Assembly: GCF_029229925.1 (NCBI RefSeq)
Contig: NZ_CP107254.1
Location: 930,001-994,000 of the forward strand
Direction of reading: 5' to 3'
DNA: 64,000 nucleotides
From: Halorhabdus sp. BNX81
GTDB lineage: Archaea; Halobacteriota; Halobacteria; Halobacteriales; Haloarculaceae
The notes below the pieces were generated by a model, which worked only from the letters and a program-made list of their open reading frames with translations, made no database searches and had not been told where the DNA came from. The position numbers and the translations under genes are program-made. Shown here in pieces: positions 1-8,940 of this stretch (positions within the stretch are counted from its first letter, which is position 1; every line of letters begins with the position of its first letter).

Positions 1-473
1 TCCGCACGGAGGTGCTCCTCGAAGGTCGTGAAGAACTCCTGGGGCAGATAGACGTTGTAGATGCGATCGACGCCCTCGTCGCGCAGCTGCTCGTCGTGCT
101 CGCGGGGCGTCGCGTCCTCGGCGACGGCCTCGCCGTGGTGGTGTTTGCCGCCGATCGCCTCGATGGTGTCGTGCGTGAGGTTCGCGCCCGTCGTCACCAG
201 CGCGTCGACGTGGCCGTCCCGGATGAGGTCGGCGACGATCCGGCGCATCCCGGCGGGTACCATCGCACCGGCCAGTCCGAGGAAGTTCGTCACCTCGTCG
301 TCGAGCATCTCGCTGTAGATGTCGACGGCCTCGTGGAGCGTACTCGCGCCGAAGCCCCCGTTGCCGTACTCGTCGGCGAGTTCGTCGACGGTCATGCCGG
401 CTCGCACCTCGGCGTGGCCGATCGGATCGTGATGGAACGTCTCCCGGTGATCGTCCGCGTGGTCGTCAGTCAT
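1..473 (-). CDS. dys: Deoxyhypusine synthase, N-terminal part (3' end outside window)
   Basis: Deoxyhypusine synthase transfers an aminobutyl group to one lysine of aIF5A. The first 157 residues are present; the rest lies beyond the left edge. Visible family features are the FLGLAGAMVPAGMRR stretch near residue 64 and the NAD-binding TTGANLTHD block near residue 94, followed by GGKHHHG. The start is the ATG whose complement is at 471-473; no in-frame ATG upstream looks better. It runs in the same direction as the SprT-like gene 66 bp upstream. Agmatinase and aIF5A lie 7-8 kb away, so the modification pathway is loosely clustered. The family is clear from sequence; the donor used in haloarchaea (spermidine or agmatine) is not settled. 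Confidence 0.93.
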   Translation of the reverse strand, partial: MTDDHADDHRETFHHDPIGHAEVRAGMTVDELADEYGNGGFGASTLHEAVDIYSEMLDDEVTNFLGLAGAMVPAGMRRIVADLIRDGHVDALVTTGANLTHDTIEAIGGKHHHGEAVAEDATPREHDEQLRDEGVDRIYNVYLPQEFFTTFEEHLRA

Positions 474-539
474 GCTCGACTCTCGGCGGGCGAGGCGCTT
501 GAAGCGTACGATCGCGCCCTGAGTCAGAAGTGTCCCCCT

Positions 540-1109
540 CTACTCGGGCTGGCTTCGAACCAGCCCCGCTCCACAACAGTCCGAGCGATACGCCTCGTAC
601 TCTCGAACGAACGCACAATCGCGATATCGCCGGGCGACTTCCGTGCCACAATCGCCACACCGGAACAGCCACTCTGGGGTGGCGAACGTTCGACACCGCA
701 CGTCGGTCTCGACCTCCCGCGCCCGGCGCTTGAACGCCGCGCCGTGGTCGGTCGTCCCGTCGCGCTGGAACTGCTCGACGTGCAGCAGTTCGTGCCGGAG
801 CGTCGACTCCCACTCTGCCCGCGAGAAGGCCTCGAAGGCCTCCCAGGAAAGCGAGACCGTACAGGGAAGCGGTCGCCCGTCGCTGTCCGGGACCCGGTTC
901 CAGTCGATCGGCTCGCCGATCGTCGCGTCCGGCACTCGCGGTCGCTTGACCGCAGCCGCGCGTCGGCGCGCTCGCGTCGAAACGTCCCACTCGACGAGGT
1001 CGAGACGCACGTCCAGCAGCCACTCTCGACGCGCCTCACGGGCGTACTGCCGCGAGAAGGCGACCAGGTCGTCGTGGCTCTCGATCGCGTCGTATGCCAA
1101 TCCCGCCAT
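540..1109 (-). CDS. SprT-like zinc metalloprotease
   Basis: A 189-residue SprT/Spartan-type protein. The zinc metalloprotease motif HELLH is at residues 106-110 and a C-terminal zinc ribbon is suggested by C151, C154, C178 and C179. Eukaryotic Spartan relatives cut DNA-protein crosslinks; the substrate of haloarchaeal members is unknown. The chosen start begins MAGLAYDA; an in-frame ATG at 1190 would add 27 residues with no recognisable domain and cannot be excluded. It may be cotranscribed with the deoxyhypusine synthase gene downstream. Confidence 0.8.
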   Translation of the reverse strand: MAGLAYDAIESHDDLVAFSRQYAREARREWLLDVRLDLVEWDVSTRARRRAAAVKRPRVPDATIGEPIDWNRVPDSDGRPLPCTVSLSWEAFEAFSRAEWESTLRHELLHVEQFQRDGTTDHGAAFKRRAREVETDVRCRTFATPEWLFRCGDCGTEVARRYRDCAFVREYEAYRSDCCGAGLVRSQPE

Positions 1110-1215
1110 CGACGGCTGCTCGGGTGCGCTCCCTTTGAGAGATGCGATCCACTGCTCACGATACGGCCTGTCTCGATGGGACGGAAACAACGAAAACGGC
1201 GGGCGGATGGGCCGA

Positions 1216-4200
1216 TCAGAACTCGTGGGTCCGGCGCTCGCTGACGTATTGGCCGTCGCCGCCGTCGTCCCAGACGAACCGGAAGTCGATCGTCGGTCCG
1301 TCGTCCGCCGTCTCGCGCGTGTGCACGTGGATGTCGTCGCCGTCCCGGTGATCCATCCGGTAGCCGACCCAGCTGTCGGTGCCGGGGTCAGTGAACTGGA
1401 TGTCTGCCCAGTCTGCCGCGTTGGCGGGCTCGAAGGACCACTCGTGACGCTCCGCGTCGACCCGTGTCACCGTCGCTGACCAGCCGTCGCCCGCAGTACC
1501 TGCGTACTCACCGTCCCCACTCTCGCCACCGCCGTCGTCCTCGAGAGTGAACTCGACCCAGTTGACGTTGAACTCGCTGTCGTCCATCGACAGCCGCAGG
1601 ACCTGCTCGCCGGCGGTGAGTTCGACGCCACTGATCGTCACCGTCGTCCAGGATTGCCAGCCACCCGTCGCCTCGAAGCTGACGGCCCCGGTCACGTCGC
1701 TGCCGCCGACCTCGGCGTGGAGTGTGCCGCCGCCGACCTGCGAGGCAACCCGGAAGTCCACGTCGTAGGTTCCGGCCTCCTCGACGTTGACAGTGTACTC
1801 AAGCCACTCGCCGTCGGCGATCCAGCCGACGTTGTACTCGCCGCCAGTGGCGTCACTGACTGTCTCAATATCGACGGACTCGCCAGTGCGGACGGCACCG
1901 CCCTGGTTGGTCTCGGTCGTGTCGTTGTAGGCCACGTCCTGGCCGCCTTCGTCGTACTCCTGGGCCTGGATTCGACCGGGGATCGCGTGGGGAGCGCCGC
2001 CGTAGGGCGACTGATCGGCCGGTTCCTCGCCGCCATTGTCGTCGCCATCGCCCGTGGTCGTCGCCATCGAATCGGCCGGCACGTCCAGCGTCGTGCCGTC
2101 GCTGAACGTCACCGTCGTCGCGGAGTCGTCGGCGTTGTAGGCGACGTAGGTCCGCTCGCTGCCGTCGTCGAAGACCGTATACAGCGGCGTGTCGGCGGTC
2201 ACGGTCGGATCGGGCGATCCGAGTTCCCGGAGGGTGTACAGCCAGTAGCGCGTGTGTGCCGGCTCCTGGGCATCCTCCGGCGTGTAGCTGTCCGCGCGGG
2301 ATTCGAAGCGGTCGATGGCGTCCTGGGGGTCCGAGAACGCGCGGTACATCCAGAGGATGTCCGGCCAGTAGGTGAACTCGCCACCTTTGAGCGCCGCGAT
2401 CTGCTCGAAGTTCCGCTCGGCCAGTGTCTCGTCCCACCCCAGGTGCATCGAGAAGCCCGACAGCGGCAGCATGTTAATCCCGTAGACGGCCTCGCTGTCA
2501 GCCGTCCACCATGTCGAGTGTGCCGCGCCCATCCCCCAGACGATGCCGGCGAAGTTCGCCTCCCAGTCGTCCGGGAAGTGTTGTTGATCGCGGTCCATCC
2601 AGTACTCCTGGATCGCCCGGGCCTGCATCGCGTACAGCGCCATCCCGAGGTCTCTGATCTCCGTGTTGCCCGTGTATTCGCCCCACTCGATCATCGCCGC
2701 GTAGGCCATCATGGCCTCCGACGAGGATTCCTGGTTGTTCCCGAGGCCGAAGCTGCCCGAGCCGTGGGCCCAGGAGTGGCCCTCGTAAACGCTGAAATTC
2801 CGGTTGAACGGGTAGCGGTCGTCGGTCCGATCCGGATTGGCGTAGTCGCGGATCAGCTCCTCGACCATGCCGCCCCAGTTCGATCGCTCGGCCCAGGCCG
2901 GATCGTGCCGGGCGACGCGTGCCGCCGCCCAGACGTAGTGGCCGAAGTGGAAGTGGTGGTCGCTGAGGTCCGCGATCGACCCGTGACTTCCCGGGTATCC
3001 CTGGAGGGCCCCGACGGAATCGTCGTAGTAGAACGTCGCCTCGTCGCTGGGGGTGAACCACTCCTCGAGGCCGTCCTTGACCGTCTCCAGGAGCGCGTCC
3101 CGCTTGCCGGTCATCCCGACCTGATCGGCGACCGCGGCACACTTCGCCATCCGACTCGCGGTGTCCTTCCCGAAGCGGTAGGTGTCCTGGGTGATGCCGC
3201 CGTTGATCGACTCGCTCACCTCGTTCAGGCGCGTCTCCAGGCGCGCTCGATCATAACTCCCCTCATCCGGGAGGAACGGGAGCATGCCGTTCCACCCGTA
3301 CTCGACCGAGAAGGAGTCACCGGTGAGGATTTGCATTTCGCCCCGTGCCGACGGATACGTGGCATCGAGCGTGGGCTCGGCGGCATACTTCCACTGGTGG
3401 GGAAAGAGGCCGGCAACTGTTCCCGATGTCGGGCTGTCCGGGAGCTCTTCGACCTCGAAGTTGAAGGTGGTCGTGATCGTCGCGTCGCTCTCGCTGTACT
3501 CCCACTCAAAGCGCGTGTCCCGGAGGACGTTGTACGCATAGTCCTCGTACGTCTCGAGGAAGCTACGGTCCGGCAGTACGGCGATCGAGCAGTACTCGGC
3601 TCCAGTCGTCATCGTCGTGGACCCGACGCCACCCCAGTCTGTGCCATCCGGGGCGTACAGCCCGTAGTCGTTGCCGTTGACCGTGAGCCCGACGACGTTT
3701 TGCTCGTGGGCCCAGACGTCGACGGCGGCACCGAACTCGATCTCGACCCCGCCGCTCGCGGGTTCGCAGTAGACGAACGGTGAGCCCTGTGCCATCGTGA
3801 CCCGGAGGGCACTGCCGGTCCCCTCGCCGAAGACGGCACTGACCGACCAGTCGCCGTGATCGGAAAGCGCCAGGTCGGTGTAGCCGTCGCTGTCGGCGTG
3901 GCTGATCGTCATGTCCATGACGTCGTCGATCACCACGTCACCGACCTGGTCGGCACTGTCCCAGCTTGTCGTCCAGTCGGTCGGATGCCCTACCTGGAGG
4001 CCCGCTTGCTGGGTCTTGTACGCGAGCGGATGGGCGGCGATCGTGACGTCCTCTCCGGTGATCCCTTCGAGACCAATCACCGAGTACCAGTCGTTCGTTG
4101 GAATGGGCCCGTCCCCGAAGTCTGTTGTCGTATGGCGCGTGAACTCGTGGGTATCAGCACCCGCCGGTGGTCCATCGTGATACCCACCTGTACCCACGAT

Positions 4201-4308
4201 TGTTTCGGCACTGGCCACCCCTGCTGGCATGGTCCCAAGCGTCCCGGCCACCCCGAGGGCTTTCAACCAGTTCCGCCGTGAGAGGTCGAGGTCGGGATCT
4301 TCAGCCAT
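1216..4308 (-). CDS. Secreted GH81 endo-1,3-beta-glucanase with CBM6 and a CBM56-like module
   Basis: A 1030-residue Tat-exported enzyme predicted to cut beta-1,3-glucan (laminarin, curdlan, fungal or algal wall). The N-terminus has a twin-arginine signal (SRRNWLKAL, residues 10-18) ending near AGVASA. The GH81 catalytic domain shows the family blocks DHHFHFGHYVWAAA, EGHSWAHG and GNNQESSSEAM, the last carrying the expected catalytic glutamates. After an Asp/Gly-rich linker, a CBM6 spans about residues 766-922 (GRIQAQEYDEGG, GEWLEYTV, NVNWVEF). A further module of about 105 residues at the C-terminus resembles the glucan-binding CBM56 (WADIQF, YRMDH, FRFVWDDGG); that call is less sure. The start at 4308 puts the Tat motif near the N-terminus; an in-frame ATG at 4461 would bury it. 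Confidence 0.88.
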   Translation of the reverse strand: MAEDPDLDLSRRNWLKALGVAGTLGTMPAGVASAETIVGTGGYHDGPPAGADTHEFTRHTTTDFGDGPIPTNDWYSVIGLEGITGEDVTIAAHPLAYKTQQAGLQVGHPTDWTTSWDSADQVGDVVIDDVMDMTISHADSDGYTDLALSDHGDWSVSAVFGEGTGSALRVTMAQGSPFVYCEPASGGVEIEFGAAVDVWAHEQNVVGLTVNGNDYGLYAPDGTDWGGVGSTTMTTGAEYCSIAVLPDRSFLETYEDYAYNVLRDTRFEWEYSESDATITTTFNFEVEELPDSPTSGTVAGLFPHQWKYAAEPTLDATYPSARGEMQILTGDSFSVEYGWNGMLPFLPDEGSYDRARLETRLNEVSESINGGITQDTYRFGKDTASRMAKCAAVADQVGMTGKRDALLETVKDGLEEWFTPSDEATFYYDDSVGALQGYPGSHGSIADLSDHHFHFGHYVWAAARVARHDPAWAERSNWGGMVEELIRDYANPDRTDDRYPFNRNFSVYEGHSWAHGSGSFGLGNNQESSSEAMMAYAAMIEWGEYTGNTEIRDLGMALYAMQARAIQEYWMDRDQQHFPDDWEANFAGIVWGMGAAHSTWWTADSEAVYGINMLPLSGFSMHLGWDETLAERNFEQIAALKGGEFTYWPDILWMYRAFSDPQDAIDRFESRADSYTPEDAQEPAHTRYWLYTLRELGSPDPTVTADTPLYTVFDDGSERTYVAYNADDSATTVTFSDGTTLDVPADSMATTTGDGDDNGGEEPADQSPYGGAPHAIPGRIQAQEYDEGGQDVAYNDTTETNQGGAVRTGESVDIETVSDATGGEYNVGWIADGEWLEYTVNVEEAGTYDVDFRVASQVGGGTLHAEVGGSDVTGAVSFEATGGWQSWTTVTISGVELTAGEQVLRLSMDDSEFNVNWVEFTLEDDGGGESGDGEYAGTAGDGWSATVTRVDAERHEWSFEPANAADWADIQFTDPGTDSWVGYRMDHRDGDDIHVHTRETADDGPTIDFRFVWDDGGDGQYVSERRTHEF

Positions 4309-4749
4309 CAGCGGTTCCCCCCGATCGATCCCAATCGGACATCTAGCCGCGATGTGTTTCGGTTTGGTCTGGCTCTCCGTCCGTGGTTCGCTTTCCGCAC
4401 CCTCGCCGTTCGGCAGTTGCGTATTGTCATTGTCTGCTCCGGTAGGCATCGACGGCCACACTACGACATTCGTCTTCAGTGAGGGGCCAGACCGAGAGGC
4501 CGCTACTCGGTCGTACTGCTATTAATGTCTCTCCCACGGCCGTCGACTCACCCCCCGACTGTGCCCCACGTCGTGGATCTCGCTCAGCGGTATCGGTGCC
4601 GTATCAAGCGCTACCGTGTTGTGTTAGTTCATAGCAATAAATAAACGTACTTGTTTTCGTCCGTGTCCCCACACCCATCTGGGCATTGGCCGGACAACGC
4701 TTTCTCGCCTGCTATCGGCCTGCCGTCCATCGGGCAGCGCTTGACTCGG

Positions 4750-5517
4750 CTACAGGCCGGTCGGATGGTCGACGAACGTCGTCGCTACGCCCCACTCCTC
4801 GGCGAGGCCGGCCAGCGCGCGCACGCCGAAGGTTTCGGTCGCGTAGTGACCCGCCAGGAAGACGTGGAGGCCGTGCTCGCGCGCCCGGTGGTAGACCTGC
4901 TGTTTGCCCTCGCCGGTCACCAGTGCGTCGACGTCCTTCGCCGCGGCCTCGTCGATCCAGTCCGTCCCGCTGCCGGTCACGACTGCCACGTCCCGTATTT
5001 CGTCGGGGCCGAAATCCAGCACCTGCACGCTTTCACCGCCGGTGTCGAGTTCGCTCGACAGTAGCTCGCGGAGCTCTCCCACCGTAACCGGCTCCCGTGC
5101 CCGGCCGCGCTGGCCGATGTACTCGCCGTCGATCTCGCCGAAGGGGGCTCGATTCCCCAGGTCGAGGACGTCGGCGACCCCGGCGGCGTTACCGAGATCC
5201 TGGTGGCCGTCTAGCGGGAGGTGGACGGCATACAGGGCCATGTCGGCGTCGAGGAGCCGCTCGATGCGACGGTACCGCAGGTCGGTCACCCGGCCGCCGC
5301 CACCCCACAGCAGTCCGTGATGGACGACCAGCAGATCAGCGCCCGCCTCGGCTGCCCCCTCGATCGTCTCGACGGCCGCGTCGACGGCGAACGCGACCCG
5401 CTCGACGTCCCGTTCTTCGGGTCCCACCTGGAGGCCGTTCTCGCTGGCGTCGATCCCGGCGTAGGCGGCGACGTCGAGTCGGTCGTCGAAGCGCGAACAC
5501 AGTTCTTGACAGTCCAT
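4750..5517 (-). CDS. Nif3-like dinuclear metal protein (DUF34 family)
   Basis: A 255-residue member of the Nif3/YbgI family, often annotated as GTP cyclohydrolase I type 2-like. The metal-site motif VVHHGLLWGG is at about residues 64-73, with a second conserved block GHYATETFG near the C-terminus. Family members bind two metal ions as toroidal hexamers; their physiological role is uncertain. The start at 5517 (MDCQEL) matches the usual N-terminus of the family. The long open frame further upstream overlaps the divergent PQQ gene and looks non-coding. Confidence 0.88.
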   Translation of the reverse strand: MDCQELCSRFDDRLDVAAYAGIDASENGLQVGPEERDVERVAFAVDAAVETIEGAAEAGADLLVVHHGLLWGGGGRVTDLRYRRIERLLDADMALYAVHLPLDGHQDLGNAAGVADVLDLGNRAPFGEIDGEYIGQRGRAREPVTVGELRELLSSELDTGGESVQVLDFGPDEIRDVAVVTGSGTDWIDEAAAKDVDALVTGEGKQQVYHRAREHGLHVFLAGHYATETFGVRALAGLAEEWGVATTFVDHPTGL

Positions 5518-5694
5518 ACGTCGGCTTCGACGGGGCCGGCCGTAGTGATTGTGGTCGACTGGCGGACGGTCGACACTCGCGTCGGTGGCCGGTCTAACAT
5601 TATCCCGTGGTCGATCTCCGCGTGCGAGGCCGGGGTTGATCGGTGCGACTCGAAACCCCCGAATTTTATCACTCATCGAGAAGAATTCGGGACG

Positions 5695-6801
5695 ATGCCC
5701 TCCCGCCGTTCGTACCTTGCAGGCCTTGGCGCAGCCGCCATTTCGGTCGCGGGATGTGCCTCGCTTCCGTTCGTCTCGCCGGTCAGCGGACGCTGGCGAG
5801 CCATGCTCGGGTCCGAATCCACGGCGCTGAACGCACCGTTGGCCGTCGGTGACGGGGCGATTTATGCCACCGACGACGACGGCACCCTGTGGGCAATCGA
5901 CGCCGAGAATGGCGATGTCCGCTGGGCCGAGCGAATCGTTGATTCCGGCAGCCACGTTTCCACTGGCCCGGGTGCCGGTCCGGGTCTCGTCTGTGCGGGT
6001 CGGCCACCCGTCGCGTTCGATCCCGACGGCGAGCGGCTGTGGTCCGCGCCGACGGACGCGCTGGCGGAGTCGTTGCACGCGGCCCAGCCGGTCGTCGGGT
6101 CGGACGCGGTGTTCGTGCGGACGACTGACGGGATCACTGCTGCATTCGATCGGTCCGACGGGGATCGACGCTTTCGCGTCGACCTCAATGCAGGCGAATT
6201 CGGGGTCCTGGCAGCGGCGGACGGTCGCGTGTTCACGGATGCGGACGACTCGCTGGTCGCGCTCGATGCGGACGACGGAGACCGTCTGTGGGAGCAAGCG
6301 GTGAATGCCCCCGATGGTCTTGCTGTCACGGACGAGTTGATTCTCGTCGCTGACTCGCAGGACGGTATCCGAGCGTTCGACGTCGCGAGTGGCGAGCAGC
6401 GGTGGCAGTACGATCTTCCGGAGGCGAACGCGGTGGCTGTGGCGGATGAAAGGGCCGTTGCGGTGGGCGGTTCCCCTGCCGGTGGTGGATCGTCCGGGCC
6501 GACGTCCAGCGATGTTTCCGGACCGCTCGTGGCTCTCGACATCGAGTCCGGTGACAAAGAGTGGCAGGTCACGCTCGACCGCTTTGCTTGGTTTCCGCCC
6601 GCGATCGGATCAGATCGGGTGTACGTCTCGCGGGTGGCCGGCGGTGTCGTGGCGTACTCGACGTCGGGAGAACACGTCTGGACGCACGAGTTCGGCGAGG
6701 ACGCCAACCTGGCTACCGGTCCGGTGCTCCACGACGAGCGGCTCTACGTCGGAGTGGAGGATAGCAGTGAGGCGTACGTGGCTGCGCTGGCGGTAGCGTA
6801 A
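5695..6801 (+). CDS. Tat-exported lipoprotein with PQQ-type beta-propeller
   Basis: A 368-residue protein. The N-terminus carries RR at residues 4-5 and a lipobox ending at Cys21 (SVAGC), so it is probably a Tat-exported lipoprotein on the outer face of the membrane. The body has repeated W-containing blades (GTLWAIDAENGDVRW, DRLWEQAV, GEQRWQYD, KEWQVTLD, GEHVWTHEF) typical of PQQ_2/BamB-like propellers. No enzyme active site is visible, so a scaffold or binding role is more likely than PQQ dehydrogenase. It is divergent from the Nif3-like gene. Confidence 0.85.
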   Translation: MPSRRSYLAGLGAAAISVAGCASLPFVSPVSGRWRAMLGSESTALNAPLAVGDGAIYATDDDGTLWAIDAENGDVRWAERIVDSGSHVSTGPGAGPGLVCAGRPPVAFDPDGERLWSAPTDALAESLHAAQPVVGSDAVFVRTTDGITAAFDRSDGDRRFRVDLNAGEFGVLAAADGRVFTDADDSLVALDADDGDRLWEQAVNAPDGLAVTDELILVADSQDGIRAFDVASGEQRWQYDLPEANAVAVADERAVAVGGSPAGGGSSGPTSSDVSGPLVALDIESGDKEWQVTLDRFAWFPPAIGSDRVYVSRVAGGVVAYSTSGEHVWTHEFGEDANLATGPVLHDERLYVGVEDSSEAYVAALAVA

Positions 6802-6847
6802 CCCGGCTGTCGGCGTTCTATTTCAGGTTTTCCGTTGTGGAGGTCTG

Positions 6848-7609
6848 TTACTTCTCGCTGCTGTCCGGCCGGAACAGCTGACTCCCGTCGCGGTCGATCA
6901 CACCGCGATCAACCAGCGCGTCGATGATCGCCTCGGTTTCGCGGCGCTCGATCTCGTAGGCACTGCCGGCGATCGTCGTGATCTCCTCGATTTCGAGCGG
7001 GAAGTCGCGGTTCTGGAGCAGTCGGACGACGCGGTTGTACGACGACCGGTCGAAGTCCTGAGCGGATGTCTCTCCAGTAGCGTCCCCAGTATCTGCAGCG
7101 TCTTCGTCATCTGTATCCTCTCTCTCTCCTGTATCGGTCGTGTCGTCGTCTCCGCTTTTGCTGTCATCAGCGTCCGGCGTCTCCTCTCGCTGATCCTCGT
7201 TGCTCACGACGTCACCTGCTGTCGGCTCGTCGTCTTCAGGTGTCCCTTCCACCTCGATGAGCGACGGCTCGTCGTCGTGGCCGAAGCCTTCGATCAGCGA
7301 GCTATCCGCTGGACGGTCATCAGTCGACTCGATTGCTTCCGTTGGTTGCTCAATATCATCGGCGGCGTCGGCGCTCTCGGACGTGACGGCATCCGGACTG
7401 CTCCCCGCGAGCGTCGTCTGGTCAGGGTCCGTCGCCGCCGCGGCCACGCTGTCGACGATCGTCGAGAGCTTGCGCCGACACTCCGGGCACAGGACAACAG
7501 TCTGCTGGTTTTCGACGGACGGACGCAGATCGCGGGGCACGACGGGGTACTCTTCGAGCGGTGCGTCGACCGCGACGCCACAGAAGTAACACGACGCCAG
7601 TCGATCCAT
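6848..7609 (-). CDS. Haloarchaeal protein: N-terminal zinc finger, acidic linker, C-terminal winged helix
   Basis: 253 residues with no recognised function. Residues 7-44 hold a C-x2-C ... C-x2-C zinc finger (CYFC, CPEC). A low-complexity Asp/Glu/Ser/Thr linker of roughly 120 residues follows, then about 60 residues resembling a small winged-helix domain (YNRVVRLLQNRDFP, ETEAIIDALVDRGVI). The layout suggests a nucleic-acid-associated or regulatory protein. The start at 7609 (MDRLASCYFC) is preferred to an in-frame ATG nine codons upstream because the zinc finger then lies at the N-terminus. It is followed by agmatinase and aIF5A transcribed in the same direction upstream of it. Confidence 0.75.
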   Translation of the reverse strand: MDRLASCYFCGVAVDAPLEEYPVVPRDLRPSVENQQTVVLCPECRRKLSTIVDSVAAAATDPDQTTLAGSSPDAVTSESADAADDIEQPTEAIESTDDRPADSSLIEGFGHDDEPSLIEVEGTPEDDEPTAGDVVSNEDQREETPDADDSKSGDDDTTDTGEREDTDDEDAADTGDATGETSAQDFDRSSYNRVVRLLQNRDFPLEIEEITTIAGSAYEIERRETEAIIDALVDRGVIDRDGSQLFRPDSSEK

Positions 7610-7668
7610 GTGATCTACTCGCGGCCGCGGTGGCAAAAAGCTACGCAGTTTCGACGCTGGCCGAGCAC

Positions 7669-8490
7669 TTACTCACTGTCGTTCGCCGCGTGCTCGTAAA
7701 CGAATGCTCGCAGGAGCTTCGCCGCCAGCGTGGCGGCCTGGCCCTCGTCGCGGTCGTTGACCTCGACCACGTCGAAGCCGTCAGCGTGGGGTGCGACCGA
7801 CCGAACCACGTCGTGGATCTCCCGTGGCGTCAGGCCGAACGGCTCCATCGTCCCGGTGCCGGGCGCGAATCCGGGGTCGGCGGCGTCGACGTCGACGCTG
7901 AGATAGACCGATTCGTCCGCGAAATCGGGTGTCCATTCGCTCACTTCCTCGGGCGGGACGACCGTCACGTCCGCGGCGTCGGCGCGCTCCCACTCGGCTT
8001 TGCTGCCGGCTCGTGCCCCGAGGATTACCGCGCGATCGGCGACCTCCAGGGCGTGGCGGGTGACCGTCGAGTGACTCAACGGGTTGCCGGCGTAGCCCTC
8101 CCGGAGGTCTAGATGTGCGTCGAGACAGACGAAGACATCCGGCTCGACGCTTCGGACGCCCGCGACGCTGACGGTGTGCTCGCCGCCGATCAGGACGGGA
8201 ACGATTCCGTCGGCCCGCAGGTCGTCGAGTTCGCCTTCCAGAAAGGTGAGATACTCGGCAGCGTCGTCGACAGCCCCGGCGGCCCCGACGTCGCCGTGAT
8301 CGCTGACGGCGCAGTCGGTGAAGTGACTGTCAGTGTGGTGGTCGTAGTCCTCGAAGGTGGCCGCGAGTTCCCGGACGCGAGCGGGGCCAAACCGGGTGCC
8401 GGGCCGGAACGTCGTCGAGACGTCCAGTGGCGCACCGACGACCGCGTAGTCGGCCGTCTCCCGGTCGGCACTCACGCCGGGGAAGGCCAT
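7669..8490 (-). CDS. speB: Agmatinase-like ureohydrolase
   Basis: 273 residues of the arginase/agmatinase family, which hydrolyses the guanidino group of agmatine to give putrescine and urea. Mn-binding motifs are present: GGEHT (102-106), DAHLD (124-128) and SVDVDAADP (198-206), giving ligands H105, D124, H126, D128, D200 and D202. The start codon directly follows the stop codon of aIF5A, so the two are almost certainly cotranscribed. In haloarchaea this neighbour of aIF5A has been proposed to act in deoxyhypusine formation from agmatine, possibly on an agmatine-lysine intermediate of aIF5A rather than on free agmatine. The sequence alone does not decide between those substrates. Confidence 0.9.
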   Translation of the reverse strand: MAFPGVSADRETADYAVVGAPLDVSTTFRPGTRFGPARVRELAATFEDYDHHTDSHFTDCAVSDHGDVGAAGAVDDAAEYLTFLEGELDDLRADGIVPVLIGGEHTVSVAGVRSVEPDVFVCLDAHLDLREGYAGNPLSHSTVTRHALEVADRAVILGARAGSKAEWERADAADVTVVPPEEVSEWTPDFADESVYLSVDVDAADPGFAPGTGTMEPFGLTPREIHDVVRSVAPHADGFDVVEVNDRDEGQAATLAAKLLRAFVYEHAANDSE

Positions 8491-8865
8491 CTATACGATC
8501 TTTCGCTGCTCTTCGAGTTCGAGGTACTCGATCTCGTCGTCGGGCGAGAGACTCTCGTCTTCGGGGACGCGCATCGTGAACGTCTCGTAGGTTTCCAGAT
8601 CCATGACCTGGGCGTCGTTGCCCGAGACCGAGACGACCTGGCCCTGTTTGCGCTCGATGATCGGGACCCAGATCTTCGCGTCGACCGGCTGGGAGAGGCT
8701 GCGCTTTTTCCCGTCGAAGACGCCCTTGCCGTCGATGCGGGCCTTCGCACTGCCGTGTTTGCCGGGTTTGGCCGTACTGTAGGACGTGATCTTACACGGC
8801 TCGTCGTCCATCATCACGTAACTCCCCTCGTCGAGTTCCCGAACCTCGGTCTGCTGTTTTGCCAT
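8491..8865 (-). CDS. eif5a: Translation factor aIF5A
   Basis: 124 residues with the complete aIF5A fold. The modification loop [12 protein letters not shown] places the deoxyhypusine lysine at K36, followed by the OB-fold domain. aIF5A relieves ribosome stalling at difficult peptide junctions and needs the lysine modification for activity. It is first gene of the aIF5A-agmatinase pair, with no intergenic base between them. The partner deoxyhypusine synthase is at the left edge of the window and a pyruvoyl arginine decarboxylase lies at about 26 kb. Confidence 0.97.
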   Translation of the reverse strand: MAKQQTEVRELDEGSYVMMDDEPCKITSYSTAKPGKHGSAKARIDGKGVFDGKKRSLSQPVDAKIWVPIIERKQGQVVSVSGNDAQVMDLETYETFTMRVPEDESLSPDDEIEYLELEEQRKIV

Positions 8866-8940
8866 GTGGCGGGATTATCCGGGGACGAGTATAAACGGTT
8901 TGGAACGCGTCGGGGTGCGTTTCGGTCGGTTTCGATCGCG

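Noticed and set aside
12-1244. Long plus-strand open frame of 410 codons
   Set aside because: It lies opposite deoxyhypusine synthase and the SprT-like gene, both with clear family motifs; the translation has no recognisable domain.
1654-3783. Long plus-strand open frame opposite the GH81 gene
   Set aside because: Antisense open frames are common in GC-rich DNA. The opposite strand has catalytic and binding motifs; this one is Arg/Val-rich without a domain.
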